NCBI RefSeq assembly: GCF_902167145.1
Contig: NC_050105.1
Coordinates: 136,819,988 to 136,883,987, forward strand
Length of the DNA stretch: 64,000 nt
Source of the DNA: Zea mays
Taxonomy: Eukaryota > Streptophyta > Magnoliopsida > Poales > Poaceae
Direction of reading: 5' to 3'
Each line of letters begins with the position of its first letter. The stretch's first letter is position 1. Below the pieces are notes generated by a model that had not been told where the DNA came from, did no database searches, and was given only the letters and a program-made list of their open reading frames with translations. The translations under genes were made by a program, and so were the position numbers. Positions 54,878 through 64,000 of this stretch are shown one piece after another.

Positions 54878-55014
54878 GGTAACAGAGGTCGGGAGAATAA
54901 CAGTCTCAATATGACACAGATATGTGCTGCATAATACCAAATTGGCGATACGCAGCTGCGGAGTAATATAGTGGCGAAGCCGCGCGACTAGATAGTTACA
55001 AACTCAAATAACTC
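54878..55014 (-). repeat. Pack-MULE right terminal inverted repeat
   Basis: Reverse complement partner of 53709-53845, ending GTTACAAACTCAAATAACTC at 55014, followed by the 9-bp TSD copy. Confidence 0.88.
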
Positions 55015-55023
55015 TCTCCTTGC

Positions 55024-56726
55024 AGGTTGCTGCGGGTCGCCTCGATCTCTACTGCTGGCTGCGGTGCGCAATGCGCCCAGGGCGGTCCAACACCGCCGGC
55101 CGCCGTGTTACCCCGGCCACCCGCCACCGGCCGGCTCCGCCGTCGCTCGATCTTCACGCGGCCGAAGGGCTGGCCATGTGTGGCGGGGTCATGCGAGATG
55201 GGCCAACTCTTGAGGCCAGGCTATATACAAATCGGGGCAGTAAGTATTGGCCCAGCGTGTCTATAATTTATTTATTTATTTCGACTGCAGTTAATTTGTG
55301 ACACAAGTGCATTGGTCATATAGGTATATAGTGATATTAACAATCCCGAATGATTTTGTTCCATTACCGATAAGCTATGGTTACTCTGTTTTGTAGGGCC
55401 TTTGCTCCTGCTTGACAAAACTGTTTTTTCAGTTTCTCCTATCAGACAGGTATAGCTGAATGAAGCAACTCTATCTTAACAATTGTTTTGATGAGCTTTC
55501 TCTGATATAGGCGCAGTTGGCTGAACAAAGCTGGGCGAAACTGAAAATACTAGCTTATTCCTCCGTTATCTTCCCTCAAGTTGTTTCTTGAAAATATGTT
55601 TATTAACTTCATTGATGAAACGAAAAAAAATGAGTTATACCAAACAGAGCCATAAAAGTTCGTGTTCGCCATAAAGGTACCCATTCGTTCTCGAAGTTCT
55701 TCTACCTTTCCCGATGCATTCAGTCAGATACACACGGACATGCATGTGAATGGAAGTTTGTCCGAGCGCTCGTGTTCGTTTACTCTTGCAGGCGCGCAGA
55801 GTTTCGCAATCATTAGCAGCTGCACGCATTATGATGAGCAACGACGAGCTGCCTTCTTTGTACAATTAACCAGGTGATTTACCAACGTGTGTACTGCCCA
55901 CTGCAGGCTACAGCAGCAAGCATGGCAGATTGGCAGCCATGTCTAAGGCTTTAAGCAGGCACGCGTACCCGTTGCAACAGCATCAGAAAAGTTCTGATGC
56001 GTCACGCATGTCGGCATACCTTTGCAGCCACTGCTGACTCATTGATTGACTGCTTTCTACAATTAAACGTGCATGCATGGATGTCCTGCCAGTGCTGCAA
56101 GATGGGCCGTGCCGTGCTGGCCCGGCACCGAGCCCGTCGTGCTTCGGGCTTCAAAGTGTCGGGCCAGGCAAGCACGAATTACTTCCGGGCCAGCACGAAT
56201 TACTTCCGGGCCGGGCCTTATCGTGCCTATACACTAAAATGGAGGTCCAGCACGCTACTAAAGCCCGCCGTGCTTGAATCGGGCCGTGCTTTTTTAGGCC
56301 CGGCACACAATTCCTGGCGCTTCGATTCCTCACGGCGATTTAATTCCTGACGCTTCGATTCCTGGCGGCGATTCAATTCCGGCGCGGAGACTGGCGCTTC
56401 GAATTCGATTCCTGGCTGCGCGGCGCGGAGACTGGAACTGAAACGGCGTCGTGGTCCTGGAGACTGGAAGTCTGGAACAGTGGAACTGGAGGTGGCGGGC
56501 TGGCGGCGTACAGAAACGGCAAAGGCGTCGGGCTGCCGGCCACCCGTCGCAACGGCCCTTCCGGTCGCCGGGTCGGTGCGGTGTACGTACAAAAAGGACG
56601 GCGCAGCAGCCATATGCGCATGCCAACAGTGCCCCGCTGCGTTGGAGGTGACCAGGACGTCTGGGCTCGTGGTGACTTGGAGATTGTGACGGGGCGGCGG
56701 CACGGCGCCCTGGAAGGCTGGAACTG
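55024..56726. other. Intergenic stretch without a recognised gene
   Basis: No conserved protein reading stands out on either strand. From about 56090 it becomes GC-rich with GGGCCGTGCCGTGC-type words often seen in hAT-like termini. It includes a 21-bp direct repeat (56171-56191 and 56192-56212) and imperfect repeats of TTCGATTCCTGGCGGCGATT (56325-56440). Long open frames on the minus strand here follow the repeats. Confidence 0.5.
56171..56212. repeat. 21-bp tandem repeat, two units
   Basis: The unit AGCACGAATTACTTCCGGGCC occurs twice in succession with no mismatch, within a GC-rich transposon-like sequence. Confidence 0.85.
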
Positions 56727-56974
56727 GAGCAACTCCAACGGAGCGCGCTAAAACACCCCAAAAAGGATTTATTAGCAAAACAGCTCTTTTCAGCGCTCCA
56801 ACAGTCCATCTATTTTCCCCCCAAACGTTTCGCATCCCGAATAACCAGCGCTCGTCCCCGCATATTTTCGCGTCGCGACTCCGTCCCCAATCGCTTGCGC
56901 GCGCGCGAAATCTGCTATTCCCGCGCCAAAATTTGCCGAAGCAAGCTCGCGTTCGTGATGGAAGGAGCTGCTCC

Positions 56975-59240
56975 ATGGCGGGATCTGGCTTGAGCGGCGG
57001 AGGCAGTACCGGAGGGGGAGGATTGGGCAGCAGTGGAGGAGGCGGACGCGACCGTGGCTGTGGTGTTGGGGTAGGAGGCGGACACGGTGGTGGAGGTGAT
57101 GCAGGCGGACGCTGCGGCGACTACTGGCCAGCTGTGCCTGCACGTGCGAGAGTCGTCGCAGATCCGTTAGCGTCGACCATGTTCAGCTGCAGGGACGAGT
57201 TGCCTTCATCCTTCGGCCAAGGGGAAGGTATGAACTGAAGCTTGTCTCATTGATAGTGGTCAGACACAAGTCTGATGCAGCCTGAAATGTCAATGAGCTG
57301 CATATTGTTGATTCAATATAGTTGAGCCTTATTGTTCAGTAAATGAATAGGTAGCTTATAGCAGCATAGAAAGAAAAGAAAGTGTGCGTACATACTTTGT
57401 TTGAGCATATGAATACAAGACTAGACATAATATTGCTTTTTTGTGTCGATGTTGCTTGAATATATAATTTTGTAGGGAGCTGCTGTGCGCGCAGGTAATT
57501 TTAGCCTATGAAAACAACTATAGTATCCCTAAAAGCTGGTTTTGGGGCTGACTTTTTTCACATGCTCGGCTCCTGGAGTTGCTCTGTCCGTCCCTTCTTT
57601 TGCGGTCATAAAATTCTACACAAGCAGGGTATTTGATCTGATCCTGACCAAACTCTGCTCAAGCGAAGTCCAAGCGAAAACCTTGCATCCCAAATCTGAT
57701 TTTGCACTCCAAGCTGAGGTTGCCTTTAATTTGCATATTTGAGCTACTAGTGAATTGAATTCGGCCGTCCACCTCTAAAGTTGCTCTATCTGTTCCATAC
57801 CCTGGTACTGTGAGTCTGAGCAAAAACTTTTTGAGGAATCATAATGACTCTTTACTGATGGTTCTTCTTAGCCCAAGGTTCAGCCATTGTGACCTGGACA
57901 CCCATAGGCCATAGACAAGAACTTTTTCTTTCTTTCAATCCATAAACATGTGCCCAGCATCCTCCGCTCAGATTACTTTGGAAGATAACTTAGTGTGTTC
58001 AGTTATCTCAGTTTGGTTCATGCTTTGTTTGAGCATATGTTTTGTCCAGAAGGTTGGCTTCCTGCCTGAACTTGTTCCCTTGCATTTGCAGTCACCATGT
58101 ACCATTTATGTGAGACATAGTAGACCTGTCTTGACTTTACAGTACCATTTTTTAGATGTAGTTCCAGGGAATGGATACTTTTCAAACATGATGATGGATG
58201 ACTACGTTGAAGGAGAATTTGATAATAATAGCAATACATGTCCTGATATTCAGCCACAATCAATGCAAGTTGGACCAATAGTCCCCACATCGAGGCCAAA
58301 CCATAAGAGATCAAAAAATTTCAGTGATCAAGAAGATGAAATTTTGGTTTCAGCGTGGTTGAATATCAGTATGGATCCTGTGGTAGGTAAAGATCAAAAA
58401 GTAGGAAGGTATTGGTCTCGTATCTATGAGTACTTCAATGAACATAAACCATGCCAATCACAACGTACTGTTAATTCTCTAATGCATCAATGGGAGACAA
58501 TTCAGAAATGTGTTAACAAGTTTTGTGATTGTTTAACAAGGATTCAGTTAAGACGACAGAGTGGTACTACAATGCAAGACATGGTAATTAATCATCATGC
58601 AGTATCACATTTTCTTTCATTTTTAGTATTTGAGCCTAACACATGCAAATGTTTTGCCCAGGTTGCACAGGCATGTGCGTTGTACAAGTCCGAAGATGAA
58701 CATGAAAAAGGATTTCAATTCATGCACTGCTGGAATAAGCTCAGATTACAACCCAAATGGCTTGGTAAAGTAGATGATTTGGCTGCTCCTAAACCTTCAA
58801 ACAAGAAACAAAAGACCACTCGTGAAGGGGATGCCAATGGAACATTACCATATGAAACCAAAGAATCTCAAGTTCAAGTCGTAGAGAATTATCAATTGAC
58901 CAGGCCTCCCGGGAAGAAAACAGCTAAAGCAGCACTAGTACAAGAGAAGAGGAAAAGTGTGACTGTAGCAATAGAAAATTTGTGGGCTGCAAAGAAAGAA
59001 AGTGATGCTGAGAAAGAGCAGAAGAAAGAGGAGAGATTCAATAAAGCAATTGCACTTGAAGTTGATCGAGTTAACACAGAAAAGGCACTTATCGAGGTGA
59101 GGAAAGAGGAGATTGAATTACAGAAGCGAAGAGATGAAGAGAGGATAATAAATATGGATCTTAGTGGGTTGACAGAAGAGCAACAGAGTTACTACACGAA
59201 GTTGCGAGCTAAGATTTTGGACCAACTTTCTGATGCTTAG
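56975..59240 (+). CDS. PIF/Harbinger ORF1, Myb/trihelix-like DNA-binding protein
   Basis: Gene model of three exons: 56975-57227 (glycine-rich start), 58168-58583 and 58662-59240, joined at GT-AG sites in phase; about 415 residues. The intron at 58584-58661 is 78 nt with no stop, so it can also be read through. The Myb-like domain (RSKNFSDQEDEILVSAWLN, GRYWSRIYEYFNEHKP, NSLMHQWETIQKCVNKF) is followed by ACALYKSEDEHEKGFQFMHC, typical of PIF/Pong ORF1, and a charged helical C-terminus. Known role of ORF1: helps the transposase act at the element ends. No frame breaks are seen. The first exon is less certain than the others. Confidence 0.75.
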
Positions 59241-59630
59241 GTAGCCTTGATTCGCAATTACTTATTACTTGTGGTTGCAATTATAACTTACACAAATTCC
59301 TATCTACTTGTATGTTGCAGGTGCTCACCAATCTACTTGTAGGTTGTATGGTGCTCGAGGGTTAGTGCTACCAGTTTACTAGTCTCATATAGTGGAGTCC
59401 ATGTCAGTGTTTTAGTTGATGTTTACTAGTCTCGAATAGTTTTGTCATTGCTTCCAGTTTATTTACTGTTTTCAGTGGATACTAGTTATTTATGATAGTA
59501 GTCTCAAATCAGTGGATACTTGCTATTTACCTTTGGGTTCTCTCTTCCTAATTTATTGGCTTTGTTCTTTCTCTAAATTTATGTTCCTATTTGTAAAACG
59601 AATGTGTTTTCACAAGTCCAAGTCTGTCAG
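59241..59630. other. Non-coding gap between ORF1 and the ATXR3-like exons
   Basis: AT-rich, with repeated short words such as TTTACTAGTCTC and AGTGGATACT. It probably combines the ORF1 3' untranslated region and the intron upstream of the captured exon. No gene is seen. Confidence 0.5.
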
Positions 59631-60483
59631 TTAATCGGGGTGACATGGTTTCCAGTTCTTAAGGATTTTACGCACCCAGACCAATATAATTTTGGTGTGA
59701 ACCAAGGATCAAGTAGCTTCCATGAGTTACACCCCCAGTTTGCGGGTTATACACGTGGCAAATTACATGAACTAGTCATGAAATATTTCAAGAGCAGGGA
59801 ACTTACTTTAGCTATAAATGAGGTCTTGGATCCATGGATTTCAGCAAAGCAACCAAAAAAAGAGTTTGAAGCATACTTTTCTCACAATTCAGCATCTAGG
59901 AATTTCCTGCCAGGTACTATGGTCATGTCCTACACAACATTTTATTTACTTACTTTCAGTTCTTAAATTTTAACTTTCAGCTAATCTTAATACATTTGAA
60001 ATATTGAACTATCAAATTTATTTCACTCTCGCATATTCCTTGTAGCTACTAAACACTGAACGAAATTTGTGGACATTTGTAACATTTTCGTTTTCTTTTG
60101 TGAGCCTCACAGAAGATGGTGGGTCTGCAAAAAGGGCAAGATTGCTACCTGACCAGAGTGACGAAAATATTCATTTGTCACAAGACATTATTGCTAGTCG
60201 GAAGGAGGACATCTGTTTTGAAGAGTTATGTGATGGAGCATCGTCTGTTGATAATGATTCTGTGAATCCCAGAGCAGGAAATGCAAGCTGGGGTCTACTA
60301 AATGACCATCTGTTAGCAAGAATCTTTCATTTTATGAAGGCAGATTTGAAATCACTTATTTCTTTTGCAGCTACCTGTAAGAGCTGGAATGCTGCTGCGA
60401 AGTATTACAGAAACATGTGTAGATTCATTGATCTGTCTTCTGTTGGTCCTCTTTGCACTGATTCAGTGTTTTGTGATATTATG
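59631..60483 (+). pseudogene. ATXR3: ATXR3/SDG2-like histone methyltransferase gene fragment (two exons)
   Basis: ATXR3/SDG2 proteins are large plant H3K4 methyltransferases with a C-terminal SET domain. Two exons of the middle part are seen: 59631-59913 (DFTHPDQYNFGVNQGSSSF, YTRGKLHELVMKYFKSREL, NEVLDPWISAKQPKKE) and 60113-60483 (EDGGSAKRARLL, ASWGLLNDHLLARIFHF, CRFIDLSSVGPLCTDSVF). The first ends in phase 1 at a GT donor and the second starts after AG in matching phase, and both are open. An intron donor follows at 60484 but no further exon is found, and the SET domain is absent. Intron retention means capture of genomic DNA. The family call rests on remembered resemblance, so it is moderately sure. 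Confidence 0.68.
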
Positions 60484-60938
60484 GTATGTGTCTTGACTAT
60501 CTGTTTGAACTCTTGAGAGATTACTTTTGTTATATCCTAACGTTGGACTGGTGCAGATGCAGTATCGATCTGTATTTTGGGGTACTGGTTGATGCCTGAC
60601 GAATGATGCTGGTAGCTGGTGGTCTTATGGTACCTGGTGGTCGAACTTTATTTTGCAGCTCCAGGATGTACTTATTATATTTTAAATATGTATGTGGCTC
60701 TTCCTTCACGTGGTGTCTCATCCAGAGAGTAGCAAACCCAATTGCCCTGATACATGTGTCTACGGAAGTTCATGTGTACACGTTTGTATGTCATACTCAT
60801 ACATGTTTTGATGTAAGTAAGAGAATAAAACAGTAAGATATTGCTGATGAAGTGCAGATGATGTTATTACATAATAACTTTGTAATCATGAGTCACAATT
60901 GTTACAAGAACCAAATAATAATAGTAAAATATATAGAA
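60484..60938. other. Non-coding gap between ATXR3-like exons and transposase
   Basis: Starts as the intron after the second captured exon; the point where captured DNA ends is not visible. The part near 60800-60938 should contain the transposase 3' untranslated region on the minus strand. No gene is seen. Confidence 0.5.
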
Positions 60939-61646
60939 TCATTTGTAAAGGTCTGGATGATGTTGCCACAAGTGCTCAATGATGTCAGCTTGAAGCTGAG
61001 TGTGAATTTCTTTATCCTTTATATTCTTGTAGTTTTGAATAAATTCCTCAAGTTCTTGTGTCCCTTCATGCAACAAATTTACCTTTTCTCCGACGCCTTC
61101 GTAAATTATATCATGTTCGTCATCTCGCTCATCCTCGACGATCATATTATGCATAATGATACAAGCTCTCATGATTAGTCCGAGGGTGTCTTCATCCCAA
61201 AACCGAGCTAGACCCCGAACGATTGTGAATCGAGCTTGCAGAACTCCAAACGCTTGTTCCACATCCTTTCTGCAAGCTTCTTGTGCAATAGCGAAATATT
61301 TCTTCTTATTGCCTTGTGGTTCTGGAATGGTCTTGACAAAAGTAGCCCACGATGGATAGATGCCATTGGCAAGATAATAACCCATCGTGTAATCATTGTT
61401 ATTAATTGTATAATTCACATTTGGAGCTTCACCTTCTGCTAGGCGTGCAAACAAAGAAGATCGATGCAAAACATTGATGTCATTGTGGGAACCAGGCATC
61501 CCAAAAAATGCATGCCAAATCCAAAGATCTTTATCTGCAACAGCTTCAAGTATAATTGTAGGCTCATGCACGTGCCCGGTATACATACCTTGCCAAGCTG
61601 AAGGACAATTTTTCCACTTCCAATGCATACAATCAATTGAACCAAG
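60939..61646 (-). pseudogene. PIF/Harbinger transposase, N-terminally truncated
   Basis: About 235 codons, open to the TAA at its 3' end (60939-60941). It begins within the catalytic domain: LGSIDCMHWKWKN (first Asp), HAFFGMPGSHNDINVL (second Asp), YPSWATFVKTIPEP, and DVEQAFGVLQARF (Glu), then the conserved C-terminal part with ACIIMHNMIVEDE. These match the plant PIF/Harbinger DDE nuclease. All N-terminal coding sequence is missing because a Gypsy LTR begins at 61647, directly upstream of the Leu codon. The retained part has no stop or shift, so the disruption is probably recent. Confidence 0.88.
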
Positions 61647-61847
61647 TGTCGGGGACCATAATTAGGGGTACCCTCAAGGCTCCTAAATCTCAGCTGGTAA
61701 CCCCCATCAGCACAAAGCTGCAAAGGCCTGATGGGTGTGACTAAGTCAAGGATCGGTCCATTCGAGGGACTCGATCACGCCTCGCCCGAGCCCGGCCTCG
61801 GACAAGGGCAGCCGACCCCGGAGGATCTACGTCTCGCCCGAGGCCCC
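61647..61847 (+). repeat. Gypsy-type LTR, first 201 bp
   Basis: Starts TGTCGGGGACCATAATTAGG, the start of several abundant maize Gypsy LTRs (Huck or cinful type, from memory). It continues with CGAGGGACTCGATCACGCC and CTCGCCCGAG repeats. It interrupts the PIF transposase; ccaag (61642-61646) would be the TSD. It is itself cut at 61848 by a Sirevirus with 5' flank gcccc. The rest lies beyond the window. Confidence 0.78.
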
Positions 61848-63136
61848 TGAAAGGGAATTAGGCTTACACCTAGTTCCTAAATGATTTTGGTGGTTGAATT
61901 GCCCAACACAAATAATTGGACTAACTAGTTTGCTCAAGTGTATAGATTATACAGGTGTAAAAGGTTCACACTCAGCCAACAAAAAGACCAAAAGTTGGAT
62001 TCAACAAAGGAGCAAAGGGCCAACCGAAGGCACCTCTGGTTTGGCGCACCGGACTGTCCGGTGCACCACCGGACATGTCCGGTGCACCAGAGGACTCCAA
62101 CACCAACTCGCCACCTTCGGGAATTTCCAGAGGCACTCGCTCTATAATTCACCGGACTGTCCGGTGCGCCATGGAGAAGCGGCCTCAGGAACTCGCCAGC
62201 TTCGGGAAACTCCAACGGCTAGACCGCTAAAATTCACCGGACTGTCCGGTGTGCACCGGACTGTCCGGTGCGACTCCGGAGCAACGGCTATCTCCGCCCA
62301 ACGGCTCTCTGCCGCGCATTCAATGCGCGCTCTACGCGCGCAGAAGTCAGGCGCGCCCATACTGGCACACCGGACAAGGAACAGTGCATGTCCGGTGTGC
62401 ACCGGACACCCAGGCGGGCCCACAAGTCAGAAGCTCCAACGGTCAGAATCCAACGGCAGTGATGACGTGGCAGGGGGCACCGGACTGTCCGGTGTGCACC
62501 GGACTGTCCGGTGCGCCATCGAGCAGACAGCCTCCAACGACCACTTTTGGTGGTTGGGGCTATAAATACCCCAACCACCCCACCATTCATTGCATCCAAG
62601 TTTTCCAGCTTCCAACCACTATACAAGAGCTAGCATTCATTGCAAAGCACACCAACAAGAGATCAAATCCTCTCCCAATCCCATTCAAAACCCTAGTGAC
62701 TAGAGAGAGTGATTTGTAGTGTTCATTTGAGCTCTTGCGCTTGGATCGCTTCTTTTCTTTCTTGATTCTTTCTTGTGATCAAACACTCACTTGTAATTAA
62801 GGCAAGAGACACCAATTGTGTGGTGGTCCTTGCGGGAAGTTTGATTCCCAAGTGATTTGAGAAGAGAAGCTCTCTCGGTCCGAGGGACCGATTGAGAGAG
62901 GGAAGGGTTGAAAGAGACCCGGCCTTTGTGGCCTCCTCAACGGGGAGTAGGTTTGCAAGAACCGAACCTCGGTAAAACAAATCCGCGTGTCACACTCTTC
63001 ATTTGCTTGTGATTTGTTTTGCTCCCTCTCTCCCGGACTCGTTTATATTTCTAACGCTAACCCGGCTTGTAGTTGTGATTATTTTTGAGAATTTCAGTTT
63101 CGCCCTATTCACCCCCCCCCCTCTAGGCGACTTTCA
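61848..63136 (+). repeat. S3 5' LTR
   Basis: 1,289 bp, TGAAAGGG to GACTTTCA (the usual GACTATCA has one change). TATA box 62561-62568. It has fewer palindromes than S1 and S2: clusters at 62047-62090, 62151-62167, 62233-62270 and 62478-62515. Confidence 0.93.
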
Positions 63137-63138
63137 AT

Positions 63139-63150
63139 TGGTATCAGAGC
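63139..63150 (+). other. S3 primer-binding site
   Basis: TGGTATCAGAGC, two bases after the LTR, identical to the S1 primer site. Confidence 0.88.
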
Positions 63151-63211
63151 CCGGTGCTTCATTAGAGCCTAACCGCTCGAAGTGATTTCGGGAGATCACG
63201 CCAAGAAGGAG

Positions 63212-64000
63212 ATGGAGACCGGCGAAAAGCCCACTACAAGCCACGGGAGCACTTCATCGGAAGAGTCCCGCACCAAGAGGAAGGAGAAGAAGAAGAGCTC
63301 CTCCAACAAAGGAAAGGAGAAGAAATCTTCTTCGCACCACAAAGAGAAGAAGGAGAGATCTTCTTCTCACAAGCCACGTCGGAGTGGGGACAAACACAAG
63401 AGGATGAGGAAAGTCGTCTATTACGAGACCGACACTTCATCGACATCTACCTCCGGCTCCGACGCGGCATCCGTCACTTCTAAGCGCCAAGAGCGCAAGA
63501 AGTATAGTAAGATCCCCCTACGATACCCTCGCATTTCCAAACATACACCTTTACTTTCGGTCCCATTAGGCAAACCACCAACTTTTGATGGTGAAGATTA
63601 CGCTAGGTGGAGCGATTTAATGCGATTTCATCTAACCTCGCTCCACAAAAGTATATGGGATGTTGTTGAGTTTGGTGCGCAGGTACCGTCCGTAGGGGAT
63701 GAGGGCTTTGATGAGGATGAGGTGGCCCAAATCGAGCACTTCAACTCTCAAGCAACGACAATACTCCTAGCCTCTTTGAGTAGAGAGGAGTATAACAAAG
63801 TTCAAGGGTTGAAGAACGCAAAGGAGATTTGGGACTTACTCAAGACCGCGCACGAAGGTGATGAACTCACCAAGATCACCAAGCGGGAAACGATTGAGGG
63901 GGAGCTCGGTCGGTTCCGGCTTCGCAAAGGGGAGGAGCCACAACACATGTACAATCGGCTCAAGACCTTGGTGAACCAAGTGCGCAACCTCGGGAGCGTA
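63212..64000 (+). CDS. gag: S3 gag, N-terminal part (partial)
   Basis: Open to the window end, 263 codons from the first in-frame ATG (63212). The position used as start by S1 and S2 reads ATT here (63185-63187), so nine N-terminal codons would be lost or a non-ATG start used. The protein shows the Lys/Ser-rich N-terminus, LRYPRISKHTPLLSVPLGKP, the gag core FHLTSLHKSIWDVVEFG and EIWDLLKTAHEGDELTK. It has no nonsense codon where S2 has TGA (CGA at 63622-63624). Confidence 0.85.
   Translation, partial: METGEKPTTSHGSTSSEESRTKRKEKKKSSSNKGKEKKSSSHHKEKKERSSSHKPRRSGDKHKRMRKVVYYETDTSSTSTSGSDAASVTSKRQERKKYSKIPLRYPRISKHTPLLSVPLGKPPTFDGEDYARWSDLMRFHLTSLHKSIWDVVEFGAQVPSVGDEGFDEDEVAQIEHFNSQATTILLASLSREEYNKVQGLKNAKEIWDLLKTAHEGDELTKITKRETIEGELGRFRLRKGEEPQHMYNRLKTLVNQVRNLGSV

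Larger units (their letters stand above)
53709..55014. mobile_element. Pack-MULE carrying an Aux/IAA fragment
   Basis: A 1,306-bp element bounded by perfect 9-bp target duplications TCTCCTTGC at 53700-53708 and 55015-55023, as made by Mutator-like transposases. Both ends begin GAGTTATTTGAGTTTGTAAC reading inward and remain similar for about 135 bp. It has no transposase of its own. The interior is GC-rich and holds a host-derived Aux/IAA piece on the minus strand plus a degenerate minisatellite. Pack-MULEs with captured gene pieces are well known in grasses. It lies about 160 bp upstream of ALG12 exon 1. Confidence 0.92.
56727..61646. mobile_element. PIF/Harbinger-type DNA transposon, right side truncated
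   Basis: The region holds both genes typical of this superfamily: Myb-like ORF1 on the plus strand and DDE transposase on the minus strand, so they converge. The proposed left end near 56727 (GAGCAACTCCA) rests on a terminus-like sequence only; no clear 3-bp TSD was found. The right side is cut at 61647 by a Gypsy LTR within the transposase gene. An ATXR3-like gene fragment lies between the two genes. Whether all parts belong to one element is an inference. Confidence 0.6.
61848..64000 (+). mobile_element. Sirevirus S3, 5' part (runs off the window)
   Basis: Sirevirus of the S1/S2 lineage inserted in a Gypsy LTR. 5' LTR, primer site and the first part of gag are present; the remainder is outside the window, so completeness cannot be judged. 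Confidence 0.93.

Noticed and set aside
56227..56976. 249-codon minus-strand frame
   Set aside because: It crosses GC-rich repeats and the proposed transposon end; I see no recognisable domain or conserved motif.
57948..58187. Upstream extension of ORF1 from ATG 57948
   Set aside because: It is hydrophobic intron-like sequence without similarity to ORF1; an AG acceptor at 58166-58167 gives a phase-matched join to the glycine-rich first exon.

Overview
The window reads as a retrotransposon-rich stretch of a grass nuclear genome, almost certainly Zea mays or a close Zea. It has Sirevirus-type Copia elements with CACCGGAC/GTCCGGTG palindromes in their LTRs and repeated polypurine tracts. It also has a Gypsy LTR of the maize TGTCGGGGACC type, an Au-like SINE, a MULE with a 9-bp target duplication, and a PIF/Harbinger element. 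Host sequence appears only as gene fragments. I see no bacterial features and no RNA genes.

Large-scale layout: bases 1-18647 reappear almost unchanged at 33138-51778. The offset is constant (33137 falling to 33130-33131 through three homopolymer length changes), which fits a direct tandem duplication of a 33,131-bp unit. Copy B occupies 18648-51778 in full. Only the last 18.6 kb of copy A is in the window, and the junction is at 18647/18648.

Content of the unit, in copy B order: (1) a GC-rich, decayed Copia element ('GC-Copia') in three pieces, 18648-21996, 38014-39890 and 49438-49770; (2) a Sirevirus (S1, 21997-38013, TSD cttcc) inserted in it; (3) a gag-only, pol-less LTR element (24306-30734, TSD ataca) inserted in the gag of S1; (4) a second Sirevirus (S2, 39891-49437, TSD cgtcc) inserted in the RNase H part of GC-Copia, with 5' and 3' LTRs alike apart from a C-run; (5) a minus-strand ALG12 (dolichyl-P-Man alpha-1,6-mannosyltransferase) pseudogene next to the 3' end of GC-Copia. 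The duplication breakpoint cuts exon 3 of this pseudogene. Copy A shows the same order at 1-4877 (S1 end), 4878-6754 (GC-Copia), 6755-16306 (S2), 16307-16639 (GC-Copia end) and 16640-18647 (ALG12 3' part).

Beyond the duplication, 51779-53543 holds the 5' half of the ALG12 pseudogene with a SINE in intron 1. Next comes a 1306-bp Pack-MULE (53709-55014) carrying an Aux/IAA first-exon fragment. After 1.7 kb without a recognisable gene there is a PIF/Harbinger region: Myb-like ORF1 (56975-59240, plus) and transposase (60939-61646, minus). Between these two genes lie two exons of an ATXR3/SDG2-like histone methyltransferase gene (59631-60483). A Gypsy LTR start (61647) truncates the transposase, and a further Sirevirus (61848 to window end) interrupts that LTR.

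How the parts work together: S1 and S2 each have LTR promoters, a Met-tRNA-type primer site, gag, pol (protease, integrase, reverse transcriptase, RNase H) and a polypurine-rich 3' region. Both gags carry nonsense codons while both pols are open. The gag-only element lacks pol and would need enzymes from autonomous relatives. The DNA transposons carry host gene pieces, so the right third of the window is mainly a record of gene-fragment capture.
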